64,000 nucleotides of DNA from CF-39 sp036518215 (lineage in GTDB: Bacteria > Chloroflexota > Limnocylindria > P2-11E), in assembly GCA_036518215.1 (NCBI GenBank), contig DATDNP010000103.1, forward strand, positions 1-64,000, read 5' to 3'. Positions 43,204 to 52,337 of this stretch are shown piece by piece. The notes under the pieces are model-generated. The model saw only the letters and a list, made by a program, of their open reading frames with translations, had not been told where the DNA came from and searched no databases. Numbering within the stretch: position 1 is the first letter of the stretch; every line of letters begins with the position of its first letter. The position numbers and the translations under genes are program-made.

Positions 43204-44805
43204 TCAGCGCGCGGTCGTGAGCACTCCGGCGGACGTGAAGTCGGATGGCGATGCGTCGGCGAACGGATTGTCGGCGCGCTCGAGGCTGCGCAGCTCGACC
43301 TCGTCCTCTTCCATCCCGCGGAGCGCGATCTCGACGCAGTGGCGGAAGCGCATCGCGTGCGCGCGGAATCGCTCGGCCGCGTAGTCAGCGGCCTGTCCGG
43401 TGGTGACGAGGAACGGCCAGTCGCTCGACTGAGCGAGCAACAGCTCGCGCGCCGCCTGCCGCGCCGCGCGCTCGCGCAACGCGCCGCTCACGTACACCGC
43501 GCGGAGCGCGGCCATCTCGTTCGCCATCCGCGCGAGCTCCGTCCACATCCACTCGGTGCGCTCGTTGAGCCACGTCGAGTGATCGTTGTTCTTGCCCCAC
43601 GAGCCCTCGAGGAGCGCGACGCGCTCGCGAGGCGGCGCCGCACGCAGGTGATCGCGCACCGTCACCGGACGCGGGCCGCGCGCGGACAGCTCTCGCAGGA
43701 CGCGGCCGAGCCAGTCGATCCCCTCGAACCACCAGTGGCCGAAGAGCTCCGCGTCGAACGTCACCGTGAGGAGGGGCGACCCGGTCGAGCCGATCGTGTC
43801 GCGCACGAGCCCGGCGAAATGTTCGGCGTTTGAGCGCACGCGCTCCGACGCGGCGCCGGGTGAATAGAGGGCCTTCCCCGAAAGACCGGTGTGGACGTCC
43901 GTGACGCGCCAGTAGCGCAGGCCGCTTCGCTCGTCCTTCCGATGGAATTCGCGGTACGACGCGTCGCCGGGGTAGCCCATCATCGCCGACCACACCTGAC
44001 CCGAGACCGTGTCGTGTCGCGCGATCGCCGCGACGCGCGACTCGCGCACGAGATACGGCCGCATCACATCGACGTCGCTGCCGCCCACCAGCGGCGCGTT
44101 CACCGCGTCCCCCGATCGACGGACCTCGAAGCGATGCCCGTGCTCGACGAGGCGCGTCCCGCCGAGCAGCGCGGGGTCGATGAAGAAGTGCGTGATGCCG
44201 AACGACTCGAGGATCGTCTCGAGGCCAGGCGCGTAGGCGCACTCGGGCAGCCAGATCCCGACCGGGTCGACGCCGGTGCGGCGGCGCGTCGTGCGCGTGC
44301 CGACCGCGAGCTGCGCATGCACGGACGCGGTGTCGAGGAGCGGCAGATAGCCGTGCGTCGCGGCCGAGGTGAGGATCTCGACGTGGCCGCTGCGGGCGAG
44401 GTCGGCGAACGCACCGACGATGTCGTGACCGAAACGGCGCGTGTACGCATCGCGATGCGCGCGGAAGAGCGAGGCATAGAACATCGCGAGCGCGCCGCGT
44501 TCCATGTCGGCGTGCGAGGAGAAGCGTTTCGCGTCCTGGTCGGCACGACGGATCTGATCGTCGCAGTACTCGATGAAGCGGCGATCGATGTCGGCGTCGG
44601 CGAGCTGCTCGAGCAGCGTGGGCGTGAGCCCGATCGTGATGCCGTACTCCACGCGCGCGTCGCGCAGGTCGTGCAGGAGGCCGAGGAGCGGGAGATACGT
44701 GCCGAGGATCGCTTCGTGCACCCACTCCTCACCATGCGGCCAGCGGCCCGCTCCCCGTGCGTACGGGAGATGTGAATGGAGCACGAGCGCGCAGGATCCG
44801 GTCAC
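43204..44805 (-). CDS. GH57 1,4-alpha-glucan branching enzyme
   Basis: The 533-residue enzyme has the start LVLHSHLPYARGAGRWPHGEEW, the nucleophile Glu188 in IWLPECAY and the acid/base Asp351 in TFDAELFGHWWFEG, followed by the DUF1957 C-terminal helical domain (GKNNDHSTWLNERTEW). It makes alpha-1,6 branches in glycogen. It is convergent with the pterin-dehydratase fusion and divergent from the kinase-like gene. Confidence 0.92.
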   Translation of the reverse strand: MTGSCALVLHSHLPYARGAGRWPHGEEWVHEAILGTYLPLLGLLHDLRDARVEYGITIGLTPTLLEQLADADIDRRFIEYCDDQIRRADQDAKRFSSHADMERGALAMFYASLFRAHRDAYTRRFGHDIVGAFADLARSGHVEILTSAATHGYLPLLDTASVHAQLAVGTRTTRRRTGVDPVGIWLPECAYAPGLETILESFGITHFFIDPALLGGTRLVEHGHRFEVRRSGDAVNAPLVGGSDVDVMRPYLVRESRVAAIARHDTVSGQVWSAMMGYPGDASYREFHRKDERSGLRYWRVTDVHTGLSGKALYSPGAASERVRSNAEHFAGLVRDTIGSTGSPLLTVTFDAELFGHWWFEGIDWLGRVLRELSARGPRPVTVRDHLRAAPPRERVALLEGSWGKNNDHSTWLNERTEWMWTELARMANEMAALRAVYVSGALRERAARQAARELLLAQSSDWPFLVTTGQAADYAAERFRAHAMRFRHCVEIALRGMEEDEVELRSLERADNPFADASPSDFTSAGVLTTAR

Positions 44806-44902
44806 CCACCGGACTGTACCCGGCCATTCGGCACGGGGCCGCGCGACGTTCGGCCCACGTCATCGGACGGAGCGCTGCCTAGCGTGGTCGCTGGGAGCGC
44901 AC

Positions 44903-45523
44903 ATGAAGGTCTGTCACTGCGATCAGCAGCACCACACGCAGCGTGTCGTGCTCACCGGCGGTCCCGGCGCGGGGAAGACCGCGGTGCTCGAGCTCGTGCG
45001 GTGGTCGTTCTGCGAGCACGTGCGCGTGCTCCCCGAAGCGGCCGGGATCGTGTACGGCGGCGGATTCCCGCGTAGCGACGACGAAGAGGCCCGGCGCGCG
45101 TCGCAGCGCGCGATCTTCCACGTGCAGCGCGAGCTCGAGAGCGTCGGCGCGATCGGCCGGCCGCCCGTCGTCATCTGCGACCGCGGCACGGTCGACGGCG
45201 GCGCGTACTGGCCAGGCCCGCGCGACCTCTGGAGCGAGGTCGGCACGACGCTCGCCGACGAGCTGGCGCGCTACGACACGGTCATCCATCTGCGCACGCC
45301 GAAGCCCGGCAGCGGATACGACCAGCGCAATCCACTCCGTATCGAGAGCGCGCTCGAGGCGCGTGTCATCGACGACCGCATCGCGCAGCTGTGGCAGGGC
45401 CATCCGCACATCTACTCGATCGAGGCCCGCGCGGACTTCCTCGCGAAGGCCGTCGAGGCGGTGAAGATCCTCCGCGAGCAGGTCGCGTCGTGCTGCCGGC
45501 CGCGCGAGCTCGTGCTCGCGTGA
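44903..45523 (+). CDS. P-loop NTPase/kinase (AAA_28 type)
   Basis: The 206-residue protein has a P-loop GGPGAGKTAV (19-28), VICDRGTVDGGAYW with an Asp-Arg pair typical of nucleoside/NadR-like kinases, and the start MKVCHCDQQHH with two Cys and two His. The substrate is unknown. Its stop overlaps the PfkB start (GTGA), so it is coupled to sugar kinase and P-type ATPase genes. Confidence 0.75.
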   Translation: MKVCHCDQQHHTQRVVLTGGPGAGKTAVLELVRWSFCEHVRVLPEAAGIVYGGGFPRSDDEEARRASQRAIFHVQRELESVGAIGRPPVVICDRGTVDGGAYWPGPRDLWSEVGTTLADELARYDTVIHLRTPKPGSGYDQRNPLRIESALEARVIDDRIAQLWQGHPHIYSIEARADFLAKAVEAVKILREQVASCCRPRELVLA

Positions 45524-46446
45524 TCGCGACCGTCACGCTCAATCCGGCCGTCGACGAGGCGATCTCCACCGACGAGCTCGTCCTCGGCGCGCAGAACCGC
45601 GTCGGGCTCGATGGCCTCGACCCGGGAGGCAAGGGGCTCAACGCGAGCCGCGTCATCGCGCGTCTCGGTCGCGAGACGCTCGCGCTCGGCTTCGTCGCCG
45701 GCGTCACCGGTGCGCTGCTGCGCACCTGGCTCGACGACGAGGGCGTCCGGAACGCCTTCGATGACGTCGGCGGCCTCACGCGCGTGAACGTGATGGCATA
45801 CGAGCGCGCGAATGGACGGCGTACGCGCATCTACCTGCCCGGCGCGCGCGTCGAGCCGGGAGATCTCGCGTCGCTCGTCGCGAGGCTCGATGCGCTCGAC
45901 CGCGGGACGGTCGTCGTCTTCGGCGGGAGCGTCCCGCCCGGGCTGCCGGCCGCGGTGTACGCGGACCTCATCGCGCGGTGCGGCTCGCGCGGTCTGCGCA
46001 CCGTCCTCGACACCTCCGGCCCGGCGCTCGCGTGCGCCCTCGAGGCGCAGCCCTACCTCATCAAGCCGAACGCCGAGGAGCTTGCCGAGCTCATCGGCGC
46101 GCCGGTGGAGACGGAGTGCGAGATCGTCTCGGCGGCGCGGGAGATCTGCGTCCGCGGCGCCGGCGCGGTCGTCGTGTCGATGGGGGCGGCCGGTGCGATC
46201 GGCGTGGACGGAACCGGCGCGTGGCACGCGCGGCCTCCGCGCATCGAAGCGCTCAGCACCGTCGGCTCGGGCGACTCGATGGTCGCTGGACTCGCGATCG
46301 CGCTCGCCGAGGGAAGCGGGCTCGCCGAAGGTCTGCGCCTCGGCACCGCCGCGGGCGCGGCCACGGCACTCCAGACCGGCACCCGTCTCTGCCGCAGCGA
46401 TGACGTCGCGCGGCTCCTTCCCGACGTCGCCGTCCGGCGGATCTAG
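45520..46446 (+). CDS. PfkB-family sugar-phosphate kinase (1-phosphofructokinase/tagatose-6-P kinase type)
   Basis: The 308-residue kinase starts IATVTLNPAVDEAI, as in FruK/LacC, with the GGKGLNASRV sugar-binding motif and the ATP and catalytic segment STVGSGDSMVAGLA (Asp252). It phosphorylates a sugar phosphate; which one is unclear without a PTS partner. It starts at GTG 45520, overlaps the kinase before it and abuts the P-type ATPase. A mycobacterial DosR-regulon PfkB has similar stress neighbours. Confidence 0.88.
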   Translation: MIATVTLNPAVDEAISTDELVLGAQNRVGLDGLDPGGKGLNASRVIARLGRETLALGFVAGVTGALLRTWLDDEGVRNAFDDVGGLTRVNVMAYERANGRRTRIYLPGARVEPGDLASLVARLDALDRGTVVVFGGSVPPGLPAAVYADLIARCGSRGLRTVLDTSGPALACALEAQPYLIKPNAEELAELIGAPVETECEIVSAAREICVRGAGAVVVSMGAAGAIGVDGTGAWHARPPRIEALSTVGSGDSMVAGLAIALAEGSGLAEGLRLGTAAGAATALQTGTRLCRSDDVARLLPDVAVRRI

Positions 46447-48894
46447 ATGCCGGACGCGATGGAGCATCGCGGCCTGACGACGGGCGAGGCCGCGCGTCTT
46501 CTCGCGCGCGACGGGCCGAACGAGACGCTCGAGCTCGGCCGCGCGTCCCCGCTGCGCGAGCTCCTTCGGACCGTCACGAGCCCTCTCATCCTCATCCTGC
46601 TCTTCGCGAGCGTCGTCTCAGGCGTCGTCGGTGAGATCGTCAACGCGGTCGTCATCGCCGCGATGGTCGTGATGGGCGCTGTTCTCGGATGGTGGCAGAG
46701 CGTGCGCGCACATCGCGCGACGGAGCGCCTCCGTCTCATGGTCGCGCCGACGGCGATGGCGCTGCGGGACGGGGTGTGGCGCCAGATCGCGCGCCGAGAG
46801 CTGGTGGTCGGCGACGTCGTGCGGCTGAACGCGGGCGACGTGGTGCCTGCCGACGCGCGGCTCGTCGAGTCGCGCGACCTTCATGTGCAGGAGGCGATCC
46901 TCACCGGTGAGTCCGTGCCGGCGGAGAAGGGCGTGGCTGCCGCGGCGCTTGCGGGTCCGCGGACCGAGCGCAGCGACATCGTCTATCTCGGAACGTCGAT
47001 CACGAGCGGGACGGCGACCGCCGTCGTCTTCGCGACCGGGCACGCGACGGAGGTCGGCACGATCGCCGCGTCCCTCGCGCGCCCCGCGCCCGAGACCGCG
47101 TTCGATCGCGGCACGCGCCAGTTCGGCTTCTTCATCATGCGGTTGGTACTGTTCCTCGTCGCGTTCGTGTCGATCGTCAACATCGCGCTCCACCGCGACC
47201 CGCTCGACTCGATCCTCTTCGCGATCGCGCTCGCGGTCGGCCTCACGCCCGAGTACATGCCGATGATCATGACCGTCACGCTCGCGAAGGGCGCGTCGGG
47301 GATGGCGAAGGCGGGCGTCATCGTGAAATCGCTCGGCGCGATCCAGAACCTCGGGAGCATGGACGTGCTCTGCAGCGACAAGACGAACACCCTCACGACC
47401 GGCGAGCTCGTCCTCGAGCGGTGCGTGCCGATGGCGGGCACGGAGGGAACGCTCCTCCGCCTCGCCGCGATCAACGCGGCCTTCCAGAGCGGGATCGACA
47501 GCGCGCTCGACGCCGCGATCCTCGCTCGTGCCCGTCTCGATACGACGGGACTCGCGAAGGTGGATGAGGTCCCGTTCGACTTCGACCGCCGACGGCTGTC
47601 CGTCGTCGTCGAATGCGAGGGGAAACGCCTCATCATCACGAAGGGCGCGCCGGAGGACATGATCGCGCTCTGCGCCATTGACGACGCGACGCGGCGCCGA
47701 GCGCTCGCGACGATCGACGAGCTCTCGGACGACGGCCTCCGCGTGCTCGCCGTCGCGTCACGCGAGGTGGAAGCACGATCGGCGTACGGCGCCGAGGAGG
47801 AGCGCGGCCTCGTGCTCGACGGATTCCTCGCGTTCGCCGATCCGCCGATCGAAGGGGTCGCCGCGACGCTCGCGGCGCTCCGCGCGGACGGCGTCGAGCT
47901 CAAGGTCCTCTCCGGCGATCACGTGCTCGTCGCTCGGCACGTCTGCGGACAGCTCGGCATCGCCGTCGACACCATCGTGGACGGTGACGCACTCGACGCG
48001 ATGGACGACCGCGCGCTCGCGGCCGCGGTGCGCACGACGAGCGTGTACGCGCGCGTCCGTCCCGAGCAGAAGCAGCGGGTCATCAGCGCGCTCCGTCGCG
48101 AGGGGCATGTCGTCGGCTACCTGGGCGACGGCGTCAACGACGCGCCGTCGATGCACGTCGCGGACATCGGCATCTCGGTCGAGCGCGGCGTCGATACGGC
48201 GAAGGAGGCGGCGGACGTCATCCTTCACGGTACCGGCCTCGAGGTCCTTCACGAGGGGATCCTCGCGGGCCGGCGCGCATTCGGGAACGTCGTGAAGTAC
48301 CTCCTCATGGGCACGAGCTCCGACTTCGGGAACATGATCAGCATGGCCGTCGCGTCGGTCGTGCTGCCGTTCCTTCCGATGCTCCCTCGCCAGATCCTCC
48401 TCAACGACCTCATGTACGACGTCACGCAGATGGCCATCCCGACCGACGCGGTCGACCCGAGCTACGTTCGGAAGCCGCGGCGCTGGGATATCGGTCTCGT
48501 CCGGCGGTTCATGCTCACGCTCGGGCCGGTGAGCTCCCTCTACGACCTCGCGACGTTCGCCGTGCTCATGTGGCTCTTCGATGCGAAGGAGTCGCTCTTC
48601 CAGACCGGATGGTTCGTCGAATCGCTCGCGACGCAGACGCTCGTCGTCTTCGTCATCCGCACGACCGGCAATCCATTCCGCAGCCGGCCGAGTCGTCCGC
48701 TCGCGGTCGCCGTCGTCCTCGTGGTCGCGGTCGCGATCGCGCTTCCCTTCTCGCCGCTCGCGACCGACTTCGGCCTCGTGCCGCTTCCGGCGACGTACCT
48801 CGGCCTGCTCGTCGTCATGGTCGGGAGCTATCTCGCGCTCGTTGAGCTCGTGAAGCGCCGCGTCTTCGCGAGGACCGAGCGCGCCGCCGTCTAG
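46447..48894 (+). CDS. P-type cation ATPase, MgtA-like, with altered phosphorylation motif
   Basis: The 815-residue transporter has an actuator domain (LTGES 152-156), about ten helices, GDGVNDAPSM and a MgtA-like ending. The segment GLTPEYMPMIM replaces GLTPEMLPMI, typical of magnesium importers. The phosphorylation motif, nearly always DKTGTLT, is DKTNTLT here (311-317), confirmed in the DNA (AAC at codon 314). It would move a cation, probably Mg, across the membrane. It begins right after the pfkB stop. Confidence 0.9.
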   Translation: MPDAMEHRGLTTGEAARLLARDGPNETLELGRASPLRELLRTVTSPLILILLFASVVSGVVGEIVNAVVIAAMVVMGAVLGWWQSVRAHRATERLRLMVAPTAMALRDGVWRQIARRELVVGDVVRLNAGDVVPADARLVESRDLHVQEAILTGESVPAEKGVAAAALAGPRTERSDIVYLGTSITSGTATAVVFATGHATEVGTIAASLARPAPETAFDRGTRQFGFFIMRLVLFLVAFVSIVNIALHRDPLDSILFAIALAVGLTPEYMPMIMTVTLAKGASGMAKAGVIVKSLGAIQNLGSMDVLCSDKTNTLTTGELVLERCVPMAGTEGTLLRLAAINAAFQSGIDSALDAAILARARLDTTGLAKVDEVPFDFDRRRLSVVVECEGKRLIITKGAPEDMIALCAIDDATRRRALATIDELSDDGLRVLAVASREVEARSAYGAEEERGLVLDGFLAFADPPIEGVAATLAALRADGVELKVLSGDHVLVARHVCGQLGIAVDTIVDGDALDAMDDRALAAAVRTTSVYARVRPEQKQRVISALRREGHVVGYLGDGVNDAPSMHVADIGISVERGVDTAKEAADVILHGTGLEVLHEGILAGRRAFGNVVKYLLMGTSSDFGNMISMAVASVVLPFLPMLPRQILLNDLMYDVTQMAIPTDAVDPSYVRKPRRWDIGLVRRFMLTLGPVSSLYDLATFAVLMWLFDAKESLFQTGWFVESLATQTLVVFVIRTTGNPFRSRPSRPLAVAVVLVVAVAIALPFSPLATDFGLVPLPATYLGLLVVMVGSYLALVELVKRRVFARTERAAV

Positions 48895-48903
48895 CATCGC
48901 GGC

Positions 48904-49380
48904 GTGCCGGTCGCGAAGGTGACGCACACGAAGCGGCGGACGATGGCACGGGTCGCGGCCGAGTACCGCGCGCTCGATCGCGTCGTGCGCGCGCTCGGGA
49001 CGCGCGGCCTCGAACGGCCCGTGCCGGGGTTCGGCGCGCGCGCGCGGATCCGCCGCGAGTCGTGGACGGGGAAGGACGCGCTCGCGCACATCGTCGAGTG
49101 GAAGCGACAGGCGCTCCGCGCGCTGCGGCGCGAGCATTCGGATCCGGAGCTTCGGGGCCTCGTCATCGCACGGAAGAACCGCGTGCTGTACGAGCGGTGG
49201 CACCGGCGGCCGGCACGCGACGTCATCGCCTACCACCGAGCGGTGGAGCGTGACGTCATGGCCGCGCTGCGCGCGTTACCCGAGGACTACTTCGCGAAGA
49301 AGCGCTCGCCGTACTGGCCCGGCGATCTCCTCGGTCACGCCGCCGGCCATCGCACCCGGCACCTCGAGCGGATGCTCTAG
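48904..49380 (+). CDS. ClbS/DfsB-type DinB-like protein
   Basis: The 158-residue helical protein has SWTGKDALAHIVEWKRQALRAL and LLGHAAGHRTRHLERM, fitting the ClbS/DfsB branch of the DinB superfamily, which in E. coli protects against colibactin. It begins at GTG 48904, 9 bp after the ATPase. Its last codons overlap the convergent stress protein gene. Confidence 0.75.
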   Translation: MPVAKVTHTKRRTMARVAAEYRALDRVVRALGTRGLERPVPGFGARARIRRESWTGKDALAHIVEWKRQALRALRREHSDPELRGLVIARKNRVLYERWHRRPARDVIAYHRAVERDVMAALRALPEDYFAKKRSPYWPGDLLGHAAGHRTRHLERML

Positions 49381-50261
49381 CTCCTCCCCGCTGCGTGCAC
49401 GATGAGCACCGACTGCGGCGCGTGCGTCAGCACGTTCCGGGCGACGCTGCCGAGGACGAGACGCTCGAACCCCGTCTGGCCGCGGCTTCCGATGACGATG
49501 AGGTCCGCCGCGTGCTCGAACGCGGCTCCGATGATCTCGCCCGCCGGATCGCCGAAGCGCACGCCCGGCTCCGCCTTGAGACCCGCGGCGGTCAGCCTCG
49601 CCGCGGCGTCGTCGGCGACGAGGCCGTGGATGCCGCGAAGCGCGTCGACACCTTCGGCGTAGCTCTGCTGCGCGTCCTCGTGCCGGATCGGACCCGAGCC
49701 CGTGATCGCGTACACCGGGGCGACGCTCAGGGCGAGCGCGGGAAGCCCGCGGAAGATCGGCCACGTCGCCGCCACGTCGACGGCGGCTGCGGCGGCGCGC
49801 GAACCGTCATCGGCGACCACGATCTTGCGCACGACGGGAACGCGCGCGACGAGCACCGGGCACGGCGAGCGGTCCACGACCTCGGCCGCGACGGATCCGA
49901 GCAACATCGTCGCGAGCGGACCGCGGCCGCGGCTCCCGATCACGATGAGGTCGCCGCCGATGCGATCGGCCTCGCGCACGATCTCGCTCGCGGCGCGGCC
50001 TCGCCGGCTCGCCGTCTCGACGGGTCCGTGAAGGCGCGCCTTCGCCTTCGCGAGATCGTCCGCGATCTGCTCTCGCGCGTCGCGCTCGAGCGCGGCGAGC
50101 GACTCGGGCGGCACCTCGATCCCGGGCATGAGCGGCTCTTCGACCTCGAGGACCTCGATGCTCGTGCCCTCGCCCCACGCGAGCGAGGCCGCGAGATCCA
50201 CGGCGATCCGTGCGTTCTCCGATCCATCCGTGGCGACCAGGACCTTCTTCAGCGCATCCAT
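49377..50261 (-). CDS. Tandem universal stress protein
   Basis: The 294-residue protein has two UspA domains (about 4-140 and 148-292), each ending in the nucleotide-binding pattern GxxG(9)G(S/T): GSRGRGPLATMLLGSV and GSRGQTGFERLVLGSV. ATG 50261 follows GGGAGG by 8 nt; the longer upstream reading is not Usp-like. UspA pairs bind ATP or AMP and respond to energy or redox stress. It is one of two such genes flanking the His-rich protein. Confidence 0.93.
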   Translation of the reverse strand: MDALKKVLVATDGSENARIAVDLAASLAWGEGTSIEVLEVEEPLMPGIEVPPESLAALERDAREQIADDLAKAKARLHGPVETASRRGRAASEIVREADRIGGDLIVIGSRGRGPLATMLLGSVAAEVVDRSPCPVLVARVPVVRKIVVADDGSRAAAAAVDVAATWPIFRGLPALALSVAPVYAITGSGPIRHEDAQQSYAEGVDALRGIHGLVADDAAARLTAAGLKAEPGVRFGDPAGEIIGAAFEHAADLIVIGSRGQTGFERLVLGSVARNVLTHAPQSVLIVHAAGRS

Positions 50262-50648
50262 CACTACGCCTCCCGTCCGGACTAGAGCGTCGCGCGAGGC
50301 CATGCGCGCCGGAAGTGCCGAAACACCCGTCGCTGTCGGGCGAGGCCTGTCATCGTGTCGTCGACGTCGGTCGTTTTCCGCGCACCCACAGCGACGTTCG
50401 GACGCACCGCCGGATGACGCGCGGCACTGCTGCGAGCACCCCGGTGGTGGCACATTCGCATCGTCCCGAGGGGCCTGCCGAGGGATCGCGACAGAGATCT
50501 CATCAACGTCGCGAAACTGGGAGCGGCATCAGAGACGGTCGACCGAAAGGCATCAAAGACCGGCTCCGCCGTAGAGATACATGGTCATGAACGGATCTCT
50601 CCGGTCGGCAGGTCGCCCGGGATTTTTCGCGTATCTGGAGGAGGACGG
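50262..50648. other. 387-bp regulatory gap between the stress protein and His-rich genes
   Basis: No gene is supported here. It holds the 8-bp palindrome GTCCGGAC (50275-50282) near the universal stress protein start, and an imperfect dyad, GACCGG (50558-50563) with CCGGTC (50601-50606) and AGAGAT (50573-50578) with ATCTCT (50595-50600), about 43 bp before the His-rich ATG. A strong ribosome site, GGAGGAGGACGG, precedes that gene. Confidence 0.5.
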
Positions 50649-50936
50649 ATGGCTACCACGTTCCTGAAGGTCCAGAAGACCGATGGCGAGGGGCGTGAGC
50701 CCGAGCACGTGCACGAGCCGCAGACGCATACGCACGACCACTATCACATCGCCCACGTGCACGCGGAGGGGACCGACGTCGAGTGGCGCCACCAGGCGAG
50801 CTGGCATACGCACGAACACGACCATGGGCAGGTCGTGCATAGCCACGACTACTCGCGAGACAACGAGATCGAGCACCACAGCCGACGCGCGCACATCCAC
50901 GACCACCTTCACCCGATCCATCCCGCCGTCCTGTAG
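50649..50936 (+). CDS. Histidine-rich small protein
   Basis: The 95-residue protein has 22 histidines, in clusters such as THTHDHYHIAHVHAEG, HTHEHDHG, and HIHDHLHPIHP, with almost no Cys. Such composition suits Ni, Zn or Cu storage or delivery. The N-terminal 20 residues (MATTFLKVQKTDGEGREPEH) look ordered. It has a strong Shine-Dalgarno, unlike many genes here, and sits between two universal stress proteins. I do not recognise a named family. Confidence 0.75.
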   Translation: MATTFLKVQKTDGEGREPEHVHEPQTHTHDHYHIAHVHAEGTDVEWRHQASWHTHEHDHGQVVHSHDYSRDNEIEHHSRRAHIHDHLHPIHPAVL

Positions 50937-51028
50937 CGCGAGTCACGAGGGACGCAAGGCATATCGGGGATGCGGGTGTGACCCATTACCCGACAGGTAC
51001 GCGCGCGCTCCATCCATACGCTCGGCTC

Positions 51029-51505
51029 ATGGAACGTGACACGTCCGGAACGCTCGCGATCGAGCCGCTCGAGGACCAGCCCGAGGCCGCGCCGCCGCGG
51101 GTGAGCGAGCACGACGCCGAGGACGTCGGGACGCAGGACATGCGCGACGAGGAGGCCGCGGAGGGCGCCGACCCGTACTTCGCGCCGACCGACCCCGTGC
51201 TGAACGATCGCGGCCGCGAGGTCATCGGCGGCTTCGACCAGACGTCGATGGACGACGTCGCCGTGGAGCGTTCCACGATCGATGACGAGCCGGGCGACGA
51301 GGCGCTCGCGGACGCCGTTCGTCGCGAGCTCCGCGAGGACGCGCTCACGAGCCACCTGCACGTCGCGGTCGAGGTGAAGCGCGGCGTCGCGTTCATCCGC
51401 GGCGCCGCCGACGACCTCGAGGACGGCGACGACGCGGCCGACGTCGCCTCGCGCGTGCCGGGCGTCCAGCGCGTCGTCACCGACATCGAGACACCCAAGG
51501 CCTAG
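51029..51505 (+). CDS. BON-domain protein
   Basis: The protein has about 158 residues from ATG 51029 (a GTG at 50978 gives 175). It has an acidic, low-complexity N-terminal half and a C-terminal BON domain (about 95-155: DAVRRELREDALTSHLHVAVEVKRGVAFIRGAADDLED and VPGVQRVVTDI). BON domains bind membranes or phospholipids and occur in osmotic stress proteins. It is soluble, with no signal. The following universal stress gene starts 12 bp later. Confidence 0.8.
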   Translation: MERDTSGTLAIEPLEDQPEAAPPRVSEHDAEDVGTQDMRDEEAAEGADPYFAPTDPVLNDRGREVIGGFDQTSMDDVAVERSTIDDEPGDEALADAVRRELREDALTSHLHVAVEVKRGVAFIRGAADDLEDGDDAADVASRVPGVQRVVTDIETPKA

Positions 51506-51517
51506 GAGGTCAGAGAG

Positions 51518-52333
51518 ATGCGTGTCCTGATCGCGTTCGATGGGTCCCACGGCGCAACGACGGCGCTCGATCTTGCGCGCGCCATCCCCTGGCCGACCGG
51601 AAGCGTCCTCGACCTGTTCCGCGTGGACGGGTCCCTCGGGTCATCGCTCGCCGAGCCGGCGGCATCGCTGGAACGGGAAGGCATCTCCGTCGAGCAGACC
51701 GTCGAGCGGCGGGACAGCCCGCAGGAAGCCATCGTGAACGAGGCGGCGCGCTTCGGCGCGGACCTCATCATCACCGGAAGCCGCGGTCACGGACCGATGA
51801 CGACCGCGCTCATCGGGTCCGTCGCGCGCAGCATCGCCGAACACGCGCCGTGCCCGGTCCTGGTCGCGCGGCGGCCGACCTTCCAGAACCTCCTCTTCGC
51901 CGAGGACGGCTCGCCGAGCGCGTTCAACGCTCGCCGCATCCTCGCGACGTGGCCGATCTTCAGCGGCCGCGTGCTCCACGTGCTGAGCGTCGCCCAGGTG
52001 AAGACGCCGATCCTCTCCGGCGTCGCCGCCGCGGTGAGCGGAGACGCCCGCCGCGCGCAGCAGGACGCGGAGATGGAGGCGCGCTCCTCGTACGGCCGCC
52101 TTGCCGTCGAATGCGCCGAGCAGCTCCGCATCGCGGGCGTCGCGGCGGAGAGCGAGGTGCGCAGCGGAGACCCGGCTGAGGAGATCCTCGCGACCGCGGA
52201 GCGCCGCGGCGCCGACGTCATCGTGCTCGGCAGCCGCGGCCGTGACGATCTCTCGCGCGTCATGCTCGGCAGCGTCGCGCGCGAAGTGCTGCTGCGCGCC
52301 CATGCGTCCGTGATGGTCGTGCGGAAGAGCTGA
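51518..52333 (+). CDS. Tandem universal stress protein
   Basis: The 271-residue protein has two UspA domains ending in GSRGHGPMTTALIGSV and GSRGRDDLSRVMLGSV. AGGAGG lies 12 nt upstream, with GAGAG nearer the ATG. It follows the BON gene and is convergent with the acyl-activating fusion. Confidence 0.93.
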   Translation: MRVLIAFDGSHGATTALDLARAIPWPTGSVLDLFRVDGSLGSSLAEPAASLEREGISVEQTVERRDSPQEAIVNEAARFGADLIITGSRGHGPMTTALIGSVARSIAEHAPCPVLVARRPTFQNLLFAEDGSPSAFNARRILATWPIFSGRVLHVLSVAQVKTPILSGVAAAVSGDARRAQQDAEMEARSSYGRLAVECAEQLRIAGVAAESEVRSGDPAEEILATAERRGADVIVLGSRGRDDLSRVMLGSVAREVLLRAHASVMVVRKS

Positions 52334-52337
52334 CCTT

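Noticed and set aside
50581..50667. A 28-codon ORF overlapping the His-rich start
   Set aside because: It lacks a ribosome site and has no recognisable features; it could be a leader peptide but nothing supports it.
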